A DNA stretch of 51,579 nt from a bacterium (GCA_021825865.1 JAKAFU010000011.1:1-51579), one strand, 5' to 3'. Shown: positions 16,907 to 27,772, counted from the stretch's first letter. Numbers and translations are program-made. Notes: a model not told the origin generated them from the sequence alone.

Positions 16907-19562
16907 TAAAATAAATTTTCACAAGTATCCTGTAATTGTTTTTATAACGCTTTCCCTTATTCCTTTTTTATGGTTTCATGGTGAGCCAATATCTTTTGGA
17001 GATCCAGGATTTTTTTTTATATTTTATCATCCTAATTATATTATTAAAAAAGCCTTTTATCTAATTCTTCCTACAAATTTAGGTACCTTTCCTTATTTAT
17101 TATATTTTTATCCAATGATTCTAATCTTTTCCGCTATTTTTTTTATCAGCGGACATAATTATTTAATTTCACAAGAAATTATATTTGCTTTAATAGTGTT
17201 TTTTTCAATGTTATTTTTTTATTTATTTTGTATGGAACTAAATATTTTTGAAAGAAACAAAAAATTTATTTCTACTATATCTTCTATTTTTTATATATTT
17301 AATTTATTTGTTCTTATTTATTATATTACAATATTTCAATTCAGCTTTTATTTATTGCCATTTACTTCATTATTTCTTTACATTTTTATAAGATGGCTAA
17401 ATACAAAAAAATTTATTTATATTGTAATTTTGTCATTAATTATTTCATTATTCTCAATAGGCGAATTTGAATTTCCAACTTATACTGTGATAGTTTTATT
17501 ATTTTTGTTTGTCTTTATATATAAAACTTTTGAAACTACTAATTTGGCAAATATAAAAGAAACTATTAAATATTCAGGGTTAATTTTACTAATAATATTT
17601 TTAAATAATATGTGGTTCATTTTACCATTTTTATACAATAGTTTTTTAGAATATCAACATACAGCTAAGTTTTTTCATAACTTTAAAGAAGTTTATTCTG
17701 GAAATTCATATTTTACGAATATTTTAGAATATTTTTCTAATTGCTCAACTTTTGTCAATAGTGGATTCCTTTCTTTAATGCATTTTCAGTGGGTTAATGT
17801 TTATCATGATAAGATTTTTATTGTTCTAGGTTTTTTGATAACCTTTATAATTCTAATTCCTGTTATAACAAACTTTAAAAAATCTGCTATGATAATACTG
17901 TTATTTTTATTAGGTATTTACTTTAGTATTGGCGCAAAGCCACCATTTAGTGGTATTAAGATATGGCTATTTCAACATTTACCTTTTACTATGTTATTTA
18001 ATGAAAATTATGCATTTAATTCTTTTTTTATTGTTTCTGCATCAATATTATTTGGTTATGGTATTGGAATAATTTATAACAATATTATAAAAAAAATGAA
18101 ATATTTATATGCTAATATTATAATATCTATTGTACTATTAATTTTTCTTGGTTTATATATCTTTCCTTTATGGTCAAATAATATTTTTAAAGGTTATTTT
18201 TTATATTATGGTAAAAGAGTATCTTTTAGTATCAAAGTTCCTTATTATTATAATGAAATTAGAAATTATTTTAGGCATAACAAAAATGATTATGATATTT
18301 TTACTTTGCCGTTAAATAGCAGTAAAAATATTTACAACTGGCACTCTGGTTTTATAGGAAATGGTCCTACATTTTTATTATATGAACACTCAGATATATC
18401 AAATCTAATGCACGATACCTTTCCTCAAGATATTTTAATCAATAAATTTCAAAATAATAGATATAAAAAAATTATTAATGTAGTAAGTCTATTTTCAATA
18501 AAGTACATCGTCTTGCAAAATGATATATTAGAATATCATACCTATTACACATTATTAAAAAATCATTTTTATCTAAAACATATATCTAAGGTAGAGTTGC
18601 GTGTAATTTTAAACACATCAAAAGGTTTAAGATTAGTAAGAAATTTCGGTAATCTTCACATATATAAAGTTTCTAATAAATATTTCCTGTTCAAAGTATG
18701 GACGCCTAAGAGAGTGATATTTGTGAATCATGAGTTAAAATTGCATGATTTAGACAACTATATGGTGCCGATTGTAATGCAAAATAACTTCAAAGTTAGA
18801 ACGGCGGTATTTGCAAAGTTATTTTCTCAAAATAAGCACTCGGAAAGAATAAAAAACTATGAATTAAATAATATTGCCGACAAATATTCAAAACAATATT
18901 CATTAACCAATAAAATATTGGATATTCCAGTTTCTAATAAAATATTAAAAATAGCTGAAACAGTTAAAAAAATTAACACGCCTACTGTTGAATTTAAAGA
19001 AATTAATCCTTCAAAATACGCAGTCATAGTGCATAATGCGAAGGCAAGCTTTCCTCTTATCTTTAATCTAATGTATTTAGCAGGTTGGAATGTTTACCCT
19101 CAGATTTATTCTAAAAGAACAGAGGTTAATCATTCGGAAAATAATTATAATCATAATAATAATGCAGGCTATATATCAAAGCGGACCAATACCGATACTT
19201 ATAAAAACATAACGTTTGCAGGCAATAAATTTATTTCCAAAGACATAAACGGAACCGTGCAGAACAATAATATTCCTGACGGACATATTCTTCAGACTTT
19301 GTTTGAAAAACCCCTGCCAGCTAAATATCATTTTGTGGCTGACGGTTATTCAAATTCATGGTGGATTAATCTTAACTATATTAAAAAATTAGGACCGCAA
19401 TATTATAAGATAAATAAAAACGGATCAATTAATTTTGAATTAATAATTGATTATTGGCCGCAAAGATTGCTTTATATCGGTATTATTATATCTGGTTTAA
19501 CCGTTATCCTTTTTGTTTTATATCTGATTTACGATGCGTTAAAAAAAAGAAAAACAAAATAA
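16884..19562 (+). CDS. Large GT-C-like polytopic membrane protein (AftD/YfhO-like)
   Basis: This is a membrane protein of 892 residues from the chosen ATG (MIFKKLINK). It has about a dozen hydrophobic segments in the first 430 residues, a long periplasmic C-terminal part, and a last membrane helix near the end followed by KKRKTK. The early GEPISFGDPGF loop, NNMWFILPF, FSIGAKPPFSG and LFNENYAF resemble the lipid-sugar-dependent GT-C transferases of the AftD/YfhO group. Those enzymes add sugars outside the membrane from polyprenyl-phosphate donors. The C-terminal WWINLNYIKK region suggests a carbohydrate-binding-like sandwich. The in-frame ATG at 16779 lies deep inside the previous gene and is less likely. 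The function is inferred from architecture. Confidence 0.6.
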   Translation: MIFKKLINKINFHKYPVIVFITLSLIPFLWFHGEPISFGDPGFFFIFYHPNYIIKKAFYLILPTNLGTFPYLLYFYPMILIFSAIFFISGHNYLISQEIIFALIVFFSMLFFYLFCMELNIFERNKKFISTISSIFYIFNLFVLIYYITIFQFSFYLLPFTSLFLYIFIRWLNTKKFIYIVILSLIISLFSIGEFEFPTYTVIVLLFLFVFIYKTFETTNLANIKETIKYSGLILLIIFLNNMWFILPFLYNSFLEYQHTAKFFHNFKEVYSGNSYFTNILEYFSNCSTFVNSGFLSLMHFQWVNVYHDKIFIVLGFLITFIILIPVITNFKKSAMIILLFLLGIYFSIGAKPPFSGIKIWLFQHLPFTMLFNENYAFNSFFIVSASILFGYGIGIIYNNIIKKMKYLYANIIISIVLLIFLGLYIFPLWSNNIFKGYFLYYGKRVSFSIKVPYYYNEIRNYFRHNKNDYDIFTLPLNSSKNIYNWHSGFIGNGPTFLLYEHSDISNLMHDTFPQDILINKFQNNRYKKIINVVSLFSIKYIVLQNDILEYHTYYTLLKNHFYLKHISKVELRVILNTSKGLRLVRNFGNLHIYKVSNKYFLFKVWTPKRVIFVNHELKLHDLDNYMVPIVMQNNFKVRTAVFAKLFSQNKHSERIKNYELNNIADKYSKQYSLTNKILDIPVSNKILKIAETVKKINTPTVEFKEINPSKYAVIVHNAKASFPLIFNLMYLAGWNVYPQIYSKRTEVNHSENNYNHNNNAGYISKRTNTDTYKNITFAGNKFISKDINGTVQNNNIPDGHILQTLFEKPLPAKYHFVADGYSNSWWINLNYIKKLGPQYYKINKNGSINFELIIDYWPQRLLYIGIIISGLTVILFVLYLIYDALKKRKTK

Positions 19563-19566
19563 TATT

Positions 19567-22092
19567 ATGGAAATAGATAAAAGTATATATAGAGATATTA
19601 AAAACTTATTTTTAAAAATAAGAATTCTTATATTATCCTGTTGGAATTATAAATTTAAAATTCTAAAATGGGGTTTGATAATACTCACCCTGTTTATTTT
19701 ATATAGAGTTTATAAAATAATAACGTACCATAAGGTCGTTAGGAGCTATCCTGTTGCCAACAAAACTATATCAATAAAAAAAACAGGATATTATAGGCTT
19801 GGGGTTTATTTAAACATTAATCAAAAGTATTTTTTTAAAAGAAATGTGATAGCTGATATATTATTTAACAATAAAAACGGGAAAATTAAACATAATAAAA
19901 ATATATTGCTAAAATCGTTAGAAAGCGAATTTTATTATTATTGCGGCAAGATAAATATAAACAGCCTCAAAAACCGTAATTATGATAACCGCCCATACAG
20001 GCATTTAAGGTTTACTTCGGTTATATCAAATTTTAAAAACGGGGATAATCCTTTTTTCTTTTTTTATGTTAATTTTGCCTCTAAAAATAAACTTGAAAGA
20101 ATACTTTATACCCCGATAAACATTCCTATTAATAATATACTTGCTGACCATGTTGTTATCGCAAAAGTAAGAAGCAACGGTTATCTGAGGCTTCTTAATT
20201 TACCAGGCAATAAAAAACCTGAAATTAGAATAAATAAATTGATTTATTTTTATCCGCATTACACAACTGATGGAAACGTAAATAATATTGAAGCAGTATT
20301 TGAATATAAGTATAAAAATGAAAAACTTAATAAAACTATCGGTATATATAGCGGAGAATTAATAAATATTTATAAATTATTAAAAAATAAAAAAAATAAA
20401 GGTAAAGATATTAAATTAATTAAAGTTATTTTTAAATACAAAACTTTTAAAAATAAAAAAGGAAGTATAAAATTTACCGGTTCGAAATTAATTGAACCTA
20501 ATATTTCATCCCTTGAAAAAATTTTCAAGAATTTTATTTTTAAAAAATATTTTATAAATTTTATGAGGCATAGTCAGGTGTTTAAAAGAGAATTAAAAAA
20601 ACAGATAATTAAAGGCAAAAAAAAGCTTATTCCGTATAGTAAGGTTAAAAAGAACTTTATTGATAATACCGTAAAGAAGATTTTTCTTATTGATTACAAT
20701 ACAAAAATAACGCATATATCTAATATACATAATAAAATTGTGAGAGCTTTTTACCGCTTTATATATAAGAACTATACGTATAGCTATAGTTTTACGAATG
20801 ACATTGCAAATATATTTTCTCATAAAAGGATATGGTATAAAAATATTCTGATACCTATTAAAATGAATTCAATTAAATTTAAAGTAGTTCATCAAAACAA
20901 TACTGATAGAAATAAAAAAATAGTTTATATCTCAATAAATTTCAAAAAATTAAAATTATATAAATATTTTACAAATGATAAAGAAATGCTAAATGAAATA
21001 ATAAATAAAAAAAAGTCAGTAAAAATTAACAATAAACTTGTTTTAAGGGGTAGTAACGACGATTATTGGTATGGAAAAAGGTATTATAGAAATTATCCTT
21101 TGTTGCGTAAGATAAAATTATTTATATTCAACAAAAAACCAGGGAACATTAACTCATATTTTTATTATAATAGTTTACCGAAGGCCTATCCAAAAGTTTT
21201 GCTTATGAATACGAAAAATTTTTATCTTCCCAATATGGAAATCTTAAATTTTAAGCGTAAAACTGTTCAATATAAATATAATAATATTTTAAATGTGATA
21301 AGAAAATATAATAAAGTAGGACCGTATAATTTTTTTAATAACTTAAACATTTTTGACGAAAAATATAAAATTTTTAATATAAAGGAAAAGGAAAAGGAAA
21401 AGGAAAAGGATTATATCTTATTGAATAAAGCATATTATTCAAAAATAAATTCTTTCAACAGCTTGAAAAAAATAATAATCCTTAAATTCAATAATATAAA
21501 TATAAAAAATTTTCAAAATATTTTAATAAAAATTTATTCAGATAAGGAATTAAAATATTTTAATAATTTTGGAAAATTATATGCTATAGTTTTAAATACG
21601 CATAATATTAATAAGCTAATTTTATTACCGGTAAATATCGAAAATATTAATAATAGTAAATATGCAGATATTCATTTAATTAGAAACAGAAATATTTTTA
21701 AAAATAAGTTATTTATTATAAATGAAATTAAATTAGAATTTATGCCTAAAAAAATAAGCGAATCTAACTTATATCAATACAGGCAGATAAATTTTAATGT
21801 AATAGGAAATAATATAGTTTTTTTAAAATTTAAAAAAACTAATAAAACCTTATTAAAATATATTAACGAATCTCCTTTCATTGACTTAAAATATGATGAT
21901 AACAAAGAAAAACTTATTTCTTTCAAAAAGTTTATTAATAGAAGACGAGAATTCAATAAGATATTTGAAAAGGGTAGCGGATGGATTTATAAAAAATTAT
22001 ATCTAAAAAAAGGCGTATACTGCTTTAATTTAATTAATAATACTTTTTTTAAAACATATATGATTACGTTAGAGAGGTTGAATGAAAAATAA
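19567..22092 (+). CDS. Unrecognised membrane-anchored extracytoplasmic protein, 841 aa
   Basis: I do not recognise this family. One membrane helix lies at about residues 34-52 (WGLIILTLFILYRVYKI), with short basic cytoplasmic residues before it. About 790 residues then follow outside, with no further clear membrane segment. The composition is extreme in Lys, Asn, Ile, Tyr and Phe. The pattern of short alternating strands ending in GSGWIYKKLYLKKGVYCFNL suggests beta-sandwich domains. A (KE)n tract near residue 610 is coded by a GGAAAA repeat. It starts 4 bases after the GT-C-like gene and overlaps the next gene by 11 bases, so it is likely a partner of that enzyme. Function unknown. Confidence 0.7.
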   Translation: MEIDKSIYRDIKNLFLKIRILILSCWNYKFKILKWGLIILTLFILYRVYKIITYHKVVRSYPVANKTISIKKTGYYRLGVYLNINQKYFFKRNVIADILFNNKNGKIKHNKNILLKSLESEFYYYCGKININSLKNRNYDNRPYRHLRFTSVISNFKNGDNPFFFFYVNFASKNKLERILYTPINIPINNILADHVVIAKVRSNGYLRLLNLPGNKKPEIRINKLIYFYPHYTTDGNVNNIEAVFEYKYKNEKLNKTIGIYSGELINIYKLLKNKKNKGKDIKLIKVIFKYKTFKNKKGSIKFTGSKLIEPNISSLEKIFKNFIFKKYFINFMRHSQVFKRELKKQIIKGKKKLIPYSKVKKNFIDNTVKKIFLIDYNTKITHISNIHNKIVRAFYRFIYKNYTYSYSFTNDIANIFSHKRIWYKNILIPIKMNSIKFKVVHQNNTDRNKKIVYISINFKKLKLYKYFTNDKEMLNEIINKKKSVKINNKLVLRGSNDDYWYGKRYYRNYPLLRKIKLFIFNKKPGNINSYFYYNSLPKAYPKVLLMNTKNFYLPNMEILNFKRKTVQYKYNNILNVIRKYNKVGPYNFFNNLNIFDEKYKIFNIKEKEKEKEKDYILLNKAYYSKINSFNSLKKIIILKFNNINIKNFQNILIKIYSDKELKYFNNFGKLYAIVLNTHNINKLILLPVNIENINNSKYADIHLIRNRNIFKNKLFIINEIKLEFMPKKISESNLYQYRQINFNVIGNNIVFLKFKKTNKTLLKYINESPFIDLKYDDNKEKLISFKKFINRRREFNKIFEKGSGWIYKKLYLKKGVYCFNLINNTFFKTYMITLERLNEK
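21384..21410 (+). repeat. In-frame GGAAAA hexanucleotide repeat
   Basis: Four perfect GGAAAA units plus a partial one encode alternating Lys and Glu inside the 841-residue protein. Gain or loss of units would keep the frame and only change the length of the charged linker. Confidence 0.85.
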
Positions 22093-22474
22093 TATCATTT
22101 TTTTAATCGTAAATTTAATAGGATTTGGATTTGCCGTAGACCTAATAGTTAGAATATTTAATGGACATGTTGGATTCGGTTTTCAATGGCTTGGAATAAT
22201 AATAGTTATATTATATTCTTTATGGATGAGGTATTATTTCAGAGAGAACTTATTAAATAAAATAGATTTCTTTAAAGATGGCGGGATATCGAGGCCTTAT
22301 TCATTAGCTGCCGTCTTTTTTTTAATTATTGCTATGTTGTTTGATTTAGCGGGCAATGAAAGAACTGCTAACGGCTTTGCAATTGTTGCATATTATTTCT
22401 TAGTTGAAGTAGTGGTTGTAGAAATAATAGGCCTTAGAAAAAAAAGAAGTATAGAAAAAAAGGAGAACGCATAA
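22082..22474 (+). CDS. Small four-helix membrane protein, unknown function
   Basis: This is a 130-residue protein with four hydrophobic segments at about 4-24, 33-50, 71-90 and 96-116, and a charged C-terminus (LRKKRSIEKKENA). The loop after the second helix is basic (RYYFRENLLNK). I do not recognise a family. Its start overlaps the end of the 841-residue gene by 11 bases, and the DUF2079 gene begins 3 bases after its stop. It therefore belongs to a tightly packed four-gene membrane set. Confidence 0.65.
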   Translation: MKNNIIFLIVNLIGFGFAVDLIVRIFNGHVGFGFQWLGIIIVILYSLWMRYYFRENLLNKIDFFKDGGISRPYSLAAVFFLIIAMLFDLAGNERTANGFAIVAYYFLVEVVVVEIIGLRKKRSIEKKENA

Positions 22475-22477
22475 ATT

Positions 22478-24016
22478 TTGCAAACAGCTAAAATAAAAAG
22501 TAATGATTATATTGTCTGGCGAAAACTAAAAGAAATATTAAAAAAAAATCTCACCCCTTTAATATTCTGCATATTATATACTGCAGTATTTTCTATAACA
22601 ACTATTTTACGGTATCAAACGTTCCATGCTGCTATACTGGATATGGGCGCGGAAATGCACGAGCTGTTTCTTATTTCTAAGGGCTATTTCTATTTTTTTA
22701 ATACTCACGGAAGTTTAAGTAAAACAAGCGTAATTGCTTCGTATTTTGAAATTCTTTACTTTCCTTTAGGGTTTATTTATAAAATAATTCCGTATGTTTC
22801 CTTTTTTTTGATTCTGCAATCTTTTTTAATCGGCATAAGCGCTTTTCCTTTTTATTATATAAGCAAGGATTTAATTGGGGAAAAATGGGGATTTATAGGT
22901 CCGCTTCTTATACTTCTCAATCCGCAAATACACACAGGAAATTTGTTTGACTTTCATGTTTCTGTTTTTTATGTGACATTCATAAGTTATGCATTATATT
23001 TTGCATTAAAAAAAAATTTATTTTATCTATATTTATTTTCTTTTTTAACTTTGATTGTTAAAGTAGATTCGTTTTTATATGTAACTTCTATTGCAATTTT
23101 TATTTTTCTGCTTAATTATAAAAAAAAACATGTAATAGCTTTGTTGGGTTTATCTTGGTTATACGGTATGTTTACTTTATTTTATATAATTCCGCATTTA
23201 AGGAATATGAGCGGTTTAATATCATTGGGAAATGAAAAATATACATTTATGCCTATTTTAACGGCAGGTATTAATGATATTAAAAATCTAAACATTTTAG
23301 GTTTTATAAATATTATTGCATCAACCATTTTTAATAATATTAGATATAATTTTAAATTTTTATTTTATTTATTGGCTTCTTTAGCTTTTTTACCATTATT
23401 TTCAAAAAAGTACATAGCAATTACAATAATACCAATTATGGTTTGCTGGTTAGTAGCGTTTTATCCTAATCATTTTTATTATGAACCCTTTTTTATGCTG
23501 CAATATTCATATTACACGGTTCCATTTTTTGTTCTTGCGTCTATTTATGGATTCCAAAATATATTAAGATATGCCAATAAAATTAATTTAAAAGTTAAAA
23601 GTAAATATTTAGCGTTAATTTTTGTTGTATGCATATTACTTACAACCTTAGTGATTCAAAATTATGGAGCCATTATAGATTGGAGTTCATTTAATGTTTT
23701 TAGTTTACAAAATTATACATATAAAAAAAATATGTATCAAAATACTTTAATGACAGCGCTAAAAAAAATTAAGCCTCAAGATTATATTTCTTCGTCTCAG
23801 TTTATCGGTTCGCATCTTTATAACCATTATTATTTAGCAATATTTCCGCAGGGAATCAATATATCTAGATATATTGTTTTTTCTACTTGTTATTTCAATC
23901 AATATCGCAAAAAAAAGGATAAAAAATTATTAAATATATTTAATAAACTTAAAAGTTCAGGCAGATATATGATTTTTTACGAAAAGGGTTGTAACACAAT
24001 TCTTAAGTTGCGATAA
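22478..24016 (+). CDS. DUF2079 family membrane protein (GT-C-like)
   Basis: This is a polytopic membrane protein of 512 residues with about ten hydrophobic segments. The region LDMGAEMHELFLISKG, the HGS loop, LLNPQIHTGNLFDFHVS and LYFALKKN match the pattern of DUF2079 proteins. These are predicted integral membrane glycosyltransferases related to the GT-C fold. The start is a TTG at 22478 behind AAGGAGAACGC, 3 bases after the previous stop. No ATG lies near the N-terminus. Together with the GT-C-like protein upstream it suggests sugar transfer on the outer side of the inner membrane; this is inferred. Confidence 0.75.
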   Translation: MQTAKIKSNDYIVWRKLKEILKKNLTPLIFCILYTAVFSITTILRYQTFHAAILDMGAEMHELFLISKGYFYFFNTHGSLSKTSVIASYFEILYFPLGFIYKIIPYVSFFLILQSFLIGISAFPFYYISKDLIGEKWGFIGPLLILLNPQIHTGNLFDFHVSVFYVTFISYALYFALKKNLFYLYLFSFLTLIVKVDSFLYVTSIAIFIFLLNYKKKHVIALLGLSWLYGMFTLFYIIPHLRNMSGLISLGNEKYTFMPILTAGINDIKNLNILGFINIIASTIFNNIRYNFKFLFYLLASLAFLPLFSKKYIAITIIPIMVCWLVAFYPNHFYYEPFFMLQYSYYTVPFFVLASIYGFQNILRYANKINLKVKSKYLALIFVVCILLTTLVIQNYGAIIDWSSFNVFSLQNYTYKKNMYQNTLMTALKKIKPQDYISSSQFIGSHLYNHYYLAIFPQGINISRYIVFSTCYFNQYRKKKDKKLLNIFNKLKSSGRYMIFYEKGCNTILKLR

Positions 24017-24039
24017 AAATAAATATTTTTATATTGAAT

Positions 24040-24123
24040 TTATTTTTTTAAATATAAATTTTTGATTTCCATTATATCCTTTTTACCGATAATTTGTAAA
24101 ATTATTGAGAGAATTATATAAAG
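24040..24123 (-). pseudogene. C-terminal ghost of a flippase gene
   Basis: Read on the minus strand, 27 codons and a TAA stop encode LYIILSIILQIIGKKDIMEI followed by KNLYLKK. This closely matches the C-terminus of the intact flippase at 26209-27666, which ends with SIILKTIGKKDIMEIKELL and then TLKKVR. About 20 of 27 residues agree by eye, and the DNA is also clearly alike. A stop codon precedes the fragment in frame, and nothing else of the gene remains. It lies in the gap between the DUF2079 gene and rmd, in the same orientation as the intact copy. Confidence 0.75.
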
Positions 24124-24155
24124 TTAAAAATCCATTATTATAAATATTTTTTATT

Positions 24156-25166
24156 ATGAACATTTTAATTACCGGCGCTTCCGGTTTTGTAGGCTATTAC
24201 GTAATACAGACGCTCGGAGATTCTAAAACCTATCCGCAAAATGCAGAATCTTTAGAGTTTCTTAAATCTAGGCAATCTATTATACCCGCACCTCTGCCTC
24301 ATGTATGCATTCCTTTAGCTGATGAAAACGGAACAATCGACTTAAGAGATATTGAAAGATTAAAATCGTTTTTATCGGCTCCGGGCATTCCGGCAATTGA
24401 CGCGGTTATCCATTTAGCCGCGCAGAGTTTTGTCCCCGAGTCCTTTAAAAATCCTATTGAAACTTTCGATATAAATTTTACCGGCACTTTCAATCTTCTA
24501 AATGCTTTAAAAGAAACGGGTTTTAAAGGCAAAATGCTTTATGTTAGTTCAGGAGATATTTACGGTCTTGTGGATGAAAGCTCTCTTCCCATAAAAGAGG
24601 AATATCCCCTTAAACCCAGAAATCCTTATGCCGTGAGTAAAGTTGCCGTAGAAGCTCTTTGCAATCAGTGGTCGGTTACGGAACCGGACATGCGGTTTAT
24701 AATAGTGAGACCTTTTAACCACATAGGTCCTAACCAGAGCGAAAGGTTTGCGGTATCTTCTTTTGCAAAGCAGGTAATAGAAATAGAGCTTGGATTAAGA
24801 AAGCCGGTAATTATTACCGGCAATATCGACGTAACTAGGGATTTTTTAGACGTAAGGGATGTAGCGGACGCTTATAAATTATTATTGGAAAACGAAAATG
24901 TTTATGATATAAATAATAAGTTTGATATATTTAACGTCTGTTCAGGGGTTGAAGTTTCTATGCGTTCTATTTTAAATATAATGTTAGAAACAACCGGCAT
25001 AGAAGCCGAAATAAAAATCGACGAGGCTAAATTAAGACCTAACGAGCAGAAAAGAATTTACGGAAGCAGCGATAAACTTAAAAAATATACCGGATGGCAG
25101 CCTAAAATACCTCTTAAAAAGAGTGTAGAAGATATTTTAAATTACTGGAGAGAAAAGTTAAGATAA
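24156..25166 (+). CDS. rmd: GDP-4-dehydro-6-deoxy-D-mannose reductase
   Basis: This is an extended short-chain dehydrogenase of 336 residues. It is predicted to reduce the keto sugar made by Gmd to GDP-D-rhamnose or a C4 epimer. The NAD(P)-binding GASGFVG is at 7-13, HLAAQSFVPESF follows, SSGDIYG supplies the catalytic Ser, and YAVSK gives the Tyr and Lys. FNHIGPNQSERF is characteristic of the Rmd group. The Gmd gene follows 45 bases later. The Gmd-Rmd pair makes the reductase call much firmer. Codon use is less AT-biased than in the glycosyltransferases before it. A GDP-6-deoxy-talose synthase would look similar. Confidence 0.85.
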   Translation: MNILITGASGFVGYYVIQTLGDSKTYPQNAESLEFLKSRQSIIPAPLPHVCIPLADENGTIDLRDIERLKSFLSAPGIPAIDAVIHLAAQSFVPESFKNPIETFDINFTGTFNLLNALKETGFKGKMLYVSSGDIYGLVDESSLPIKEEYPLKPRNPYAVSKVAVEALCNQWSVTEPDMRFIIVRPFNHIGPNQSERFAVSSFAKQVIEIELGLRKPVIITGNIDVTRDFLDVRDVADAYKLLLENENVYDINNKFDIFNVCSGVEVSMRSILNIMLETTGIEAEIKIDEAKLRPNEQKRIYGSSDKLKKYTGWQPKIPLKKSVEDILNYWREKLR

Positions 25167-25190
25167 ATTAATTGAAGAATACAATCATAA

Positions 25191-26186
<996 letters not shown>

Positions 26187-26208
26187 AATTATAATTAAGA
26201 TTAAGGAA

Positions 26209-27666
26209 TTACCGGACTTTTTTAAGAGTCAATAATTCTTTAATTTCCATAATGTCTTTTTTACCGATAGTTTTTAAAATTATTGAGAGCATAGCATAAA
26301 CCAGCATACCTATTACTATGCTTAAAATTAATTTTTGGCGGAGTTCTATTACGATAAATCCCATTATTAAGGATGACAGTAAAACTTTTATGAAATTTAT
26401 CGCATTAAACTTAATTTTAACAATTTTATACGTAAAATATAATAAACTGCCTGCCATCAACAGTTCTATGAAAATTAATGAATATGAGGCTCCTTTCAAT
26501 CCGTAATATTTAATAAAAAAAAATGCAAAAATAAATCCTCCTAAAGAAGCAAAGGATGCAGACTTTATGAGGTATTTTCTTGCGTTTTTTACCATAAGAT
26601 ACGATATAAGCGCAGAACTTATTCCGACAGGCAATATAGACCATACCATTATTCTTAAAAGACTGGCTGCAGGCATTAATTTTATTCCGAATAATTCTAT
26701 AATTAAAGTGCTGCTTATTGCGTATCCCCCAAAAATTGCCGGCAAAGAAAAAGTATAAATAAATCTTATAAGCTCGCTTAATAGTTTCGATTCCTTTATT
26801 CCGTCGTTTTCTTTTACCGCATCCGATATAACGGGAATAAAAGCGTTGCCGGTTAAATTTAGCATCATAAATATAAATCCGATTATTTTATAGGTTATAT
26901 AATAATAACCTATGTTTTTGTTATTATTAAAAATCTTGAGGAAAATTATAGGATAGCTGATATATAAAATGCTGACCCATGAAAATATTCCAAAAGGCAG
27001 GGAATCTTTAACGGTTTTTTTTACCGCATTAAACGCAAAATTAATTTTTATTTTTTTTACGGTTTTTTCGATATAATTGGTTTGAATCAGCACGGCGGTT
27101 AAATTTCCCGCTAAATATAACAATACCGCCGTCAAATACCAGTTTATATTTCTTACTATCAATAAAATTCCCAGTAAAAATAATAGACTGTTTATAAAAT
27201 TAGTGAATAAAATGACATGATTTTTTTCCATGCCCCGCAATGCCCATGAGAAGTTAAAAGAGTATATTAAAGGCAATAAAGAAAAAGCTATGATTATATT
27301 TTTTTGGCGTGTAGCGTTTTTAAAAAATATTAACCCTATTGATATAATAATTATAAACGATATAAATGAAAGCAAAAGCCTTGCGGATGAAATATCGTTT
27401 ATAGTATCTGCAATATTACTTTTATTTTTATGTTTTGCTACCGCCGTTTCACCGAAAGGCGATAGTCCGGTATCGGCAATAGAAACAAAATATCCGACTA
27501 ACGTCACGCCGAAAGCAAATTCGCCGAATACCGAAGCTCCTAATCTTTCTATGAGGTAAATATTAGCCGCAAGGGTCAATATTGCGCTCAAAATGCGGGA
27601 ACTAAATAAAAACGTCAAGTTTTTTATAAATCTTTGTTTGTTTGATAACGGCGGCGTATGCGGCAT
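26209..27666 (-). CDS. Second lipid-linked glycan flippase (Wzx-like, MOP superfamily)
   Basis: This is an inner-membrane protein of 485 residues with about 12 to 14 membrane segments. Its N-terminus, FLFSSRILSAILTLAANIYL, then IERLGASVFGEFAFG, is the usual start of polysaccharide exporters of the RfbX/Wzx kind. It is clearly different from the flippase at 8654-9976 and less AT-biased in codon use. It probably exports the glycan built with the GDP-6-deoxyhexose made by the adjacent rmd-gmd pair, but that link is only positional. A partial copy of its C-terminus remains at 24040-24123. Confidence 0.85.
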   Translation of the reverse strand: MPHTPPLSNKQRFIKNLTFLFSSRILSAILTLAANIYLIERLGASVFGEFAFGVTLVGYFVSIADTGLSPFGETAVAKHKNKSNIADTINDISSARLLLSFISFIIIISIGLIFFKNATRQKNIIIAFSLLPLIYSFNFSWALRGMEKNHVILFTNFINSLLFLLGILLIVRNINWYLTAVLLYLAGNLTAVLIQTNYIEKTVKKIKINFAFNAVKKTVKDSLPFGIFSWVSILYISYPIIFLKIFNNNKNIGYYYITYKIIGFIFMMLNLTGNAFIPVISDAVKENDGIKESKLLSELIRFIYTFSLPAIFGGYAISSTLIIELFGIKLMPAASLLRIMVWSILPVGISSALISYLMVKNARKYLIKSASFASLGGFIFAFFFIKYYGLKGASYSLIFIELLMAGSLLYFTYKIVKIKFNAINFIKVLLSSLIMGFIVIELRQKLILSIVIGMLVYAMLSIILKTIGKKDIMEIKELLTLKKVR

Positions 27667-27772
27667 TACTATTGTTTTTATGTTTATGTTTATTTTTTAC
27701 GGGAGCTATTTGAATTTATTTAATTTATTGCATTTATTTAATTAAAAGGAAATATATTAACGTTTATCAGGC

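Noticed and set aside
27230-27559. A 109-residue frame opposite the second flippase
   Set aside because: Antisense to a clear membrane protein; its own sequence has no recognisable features.
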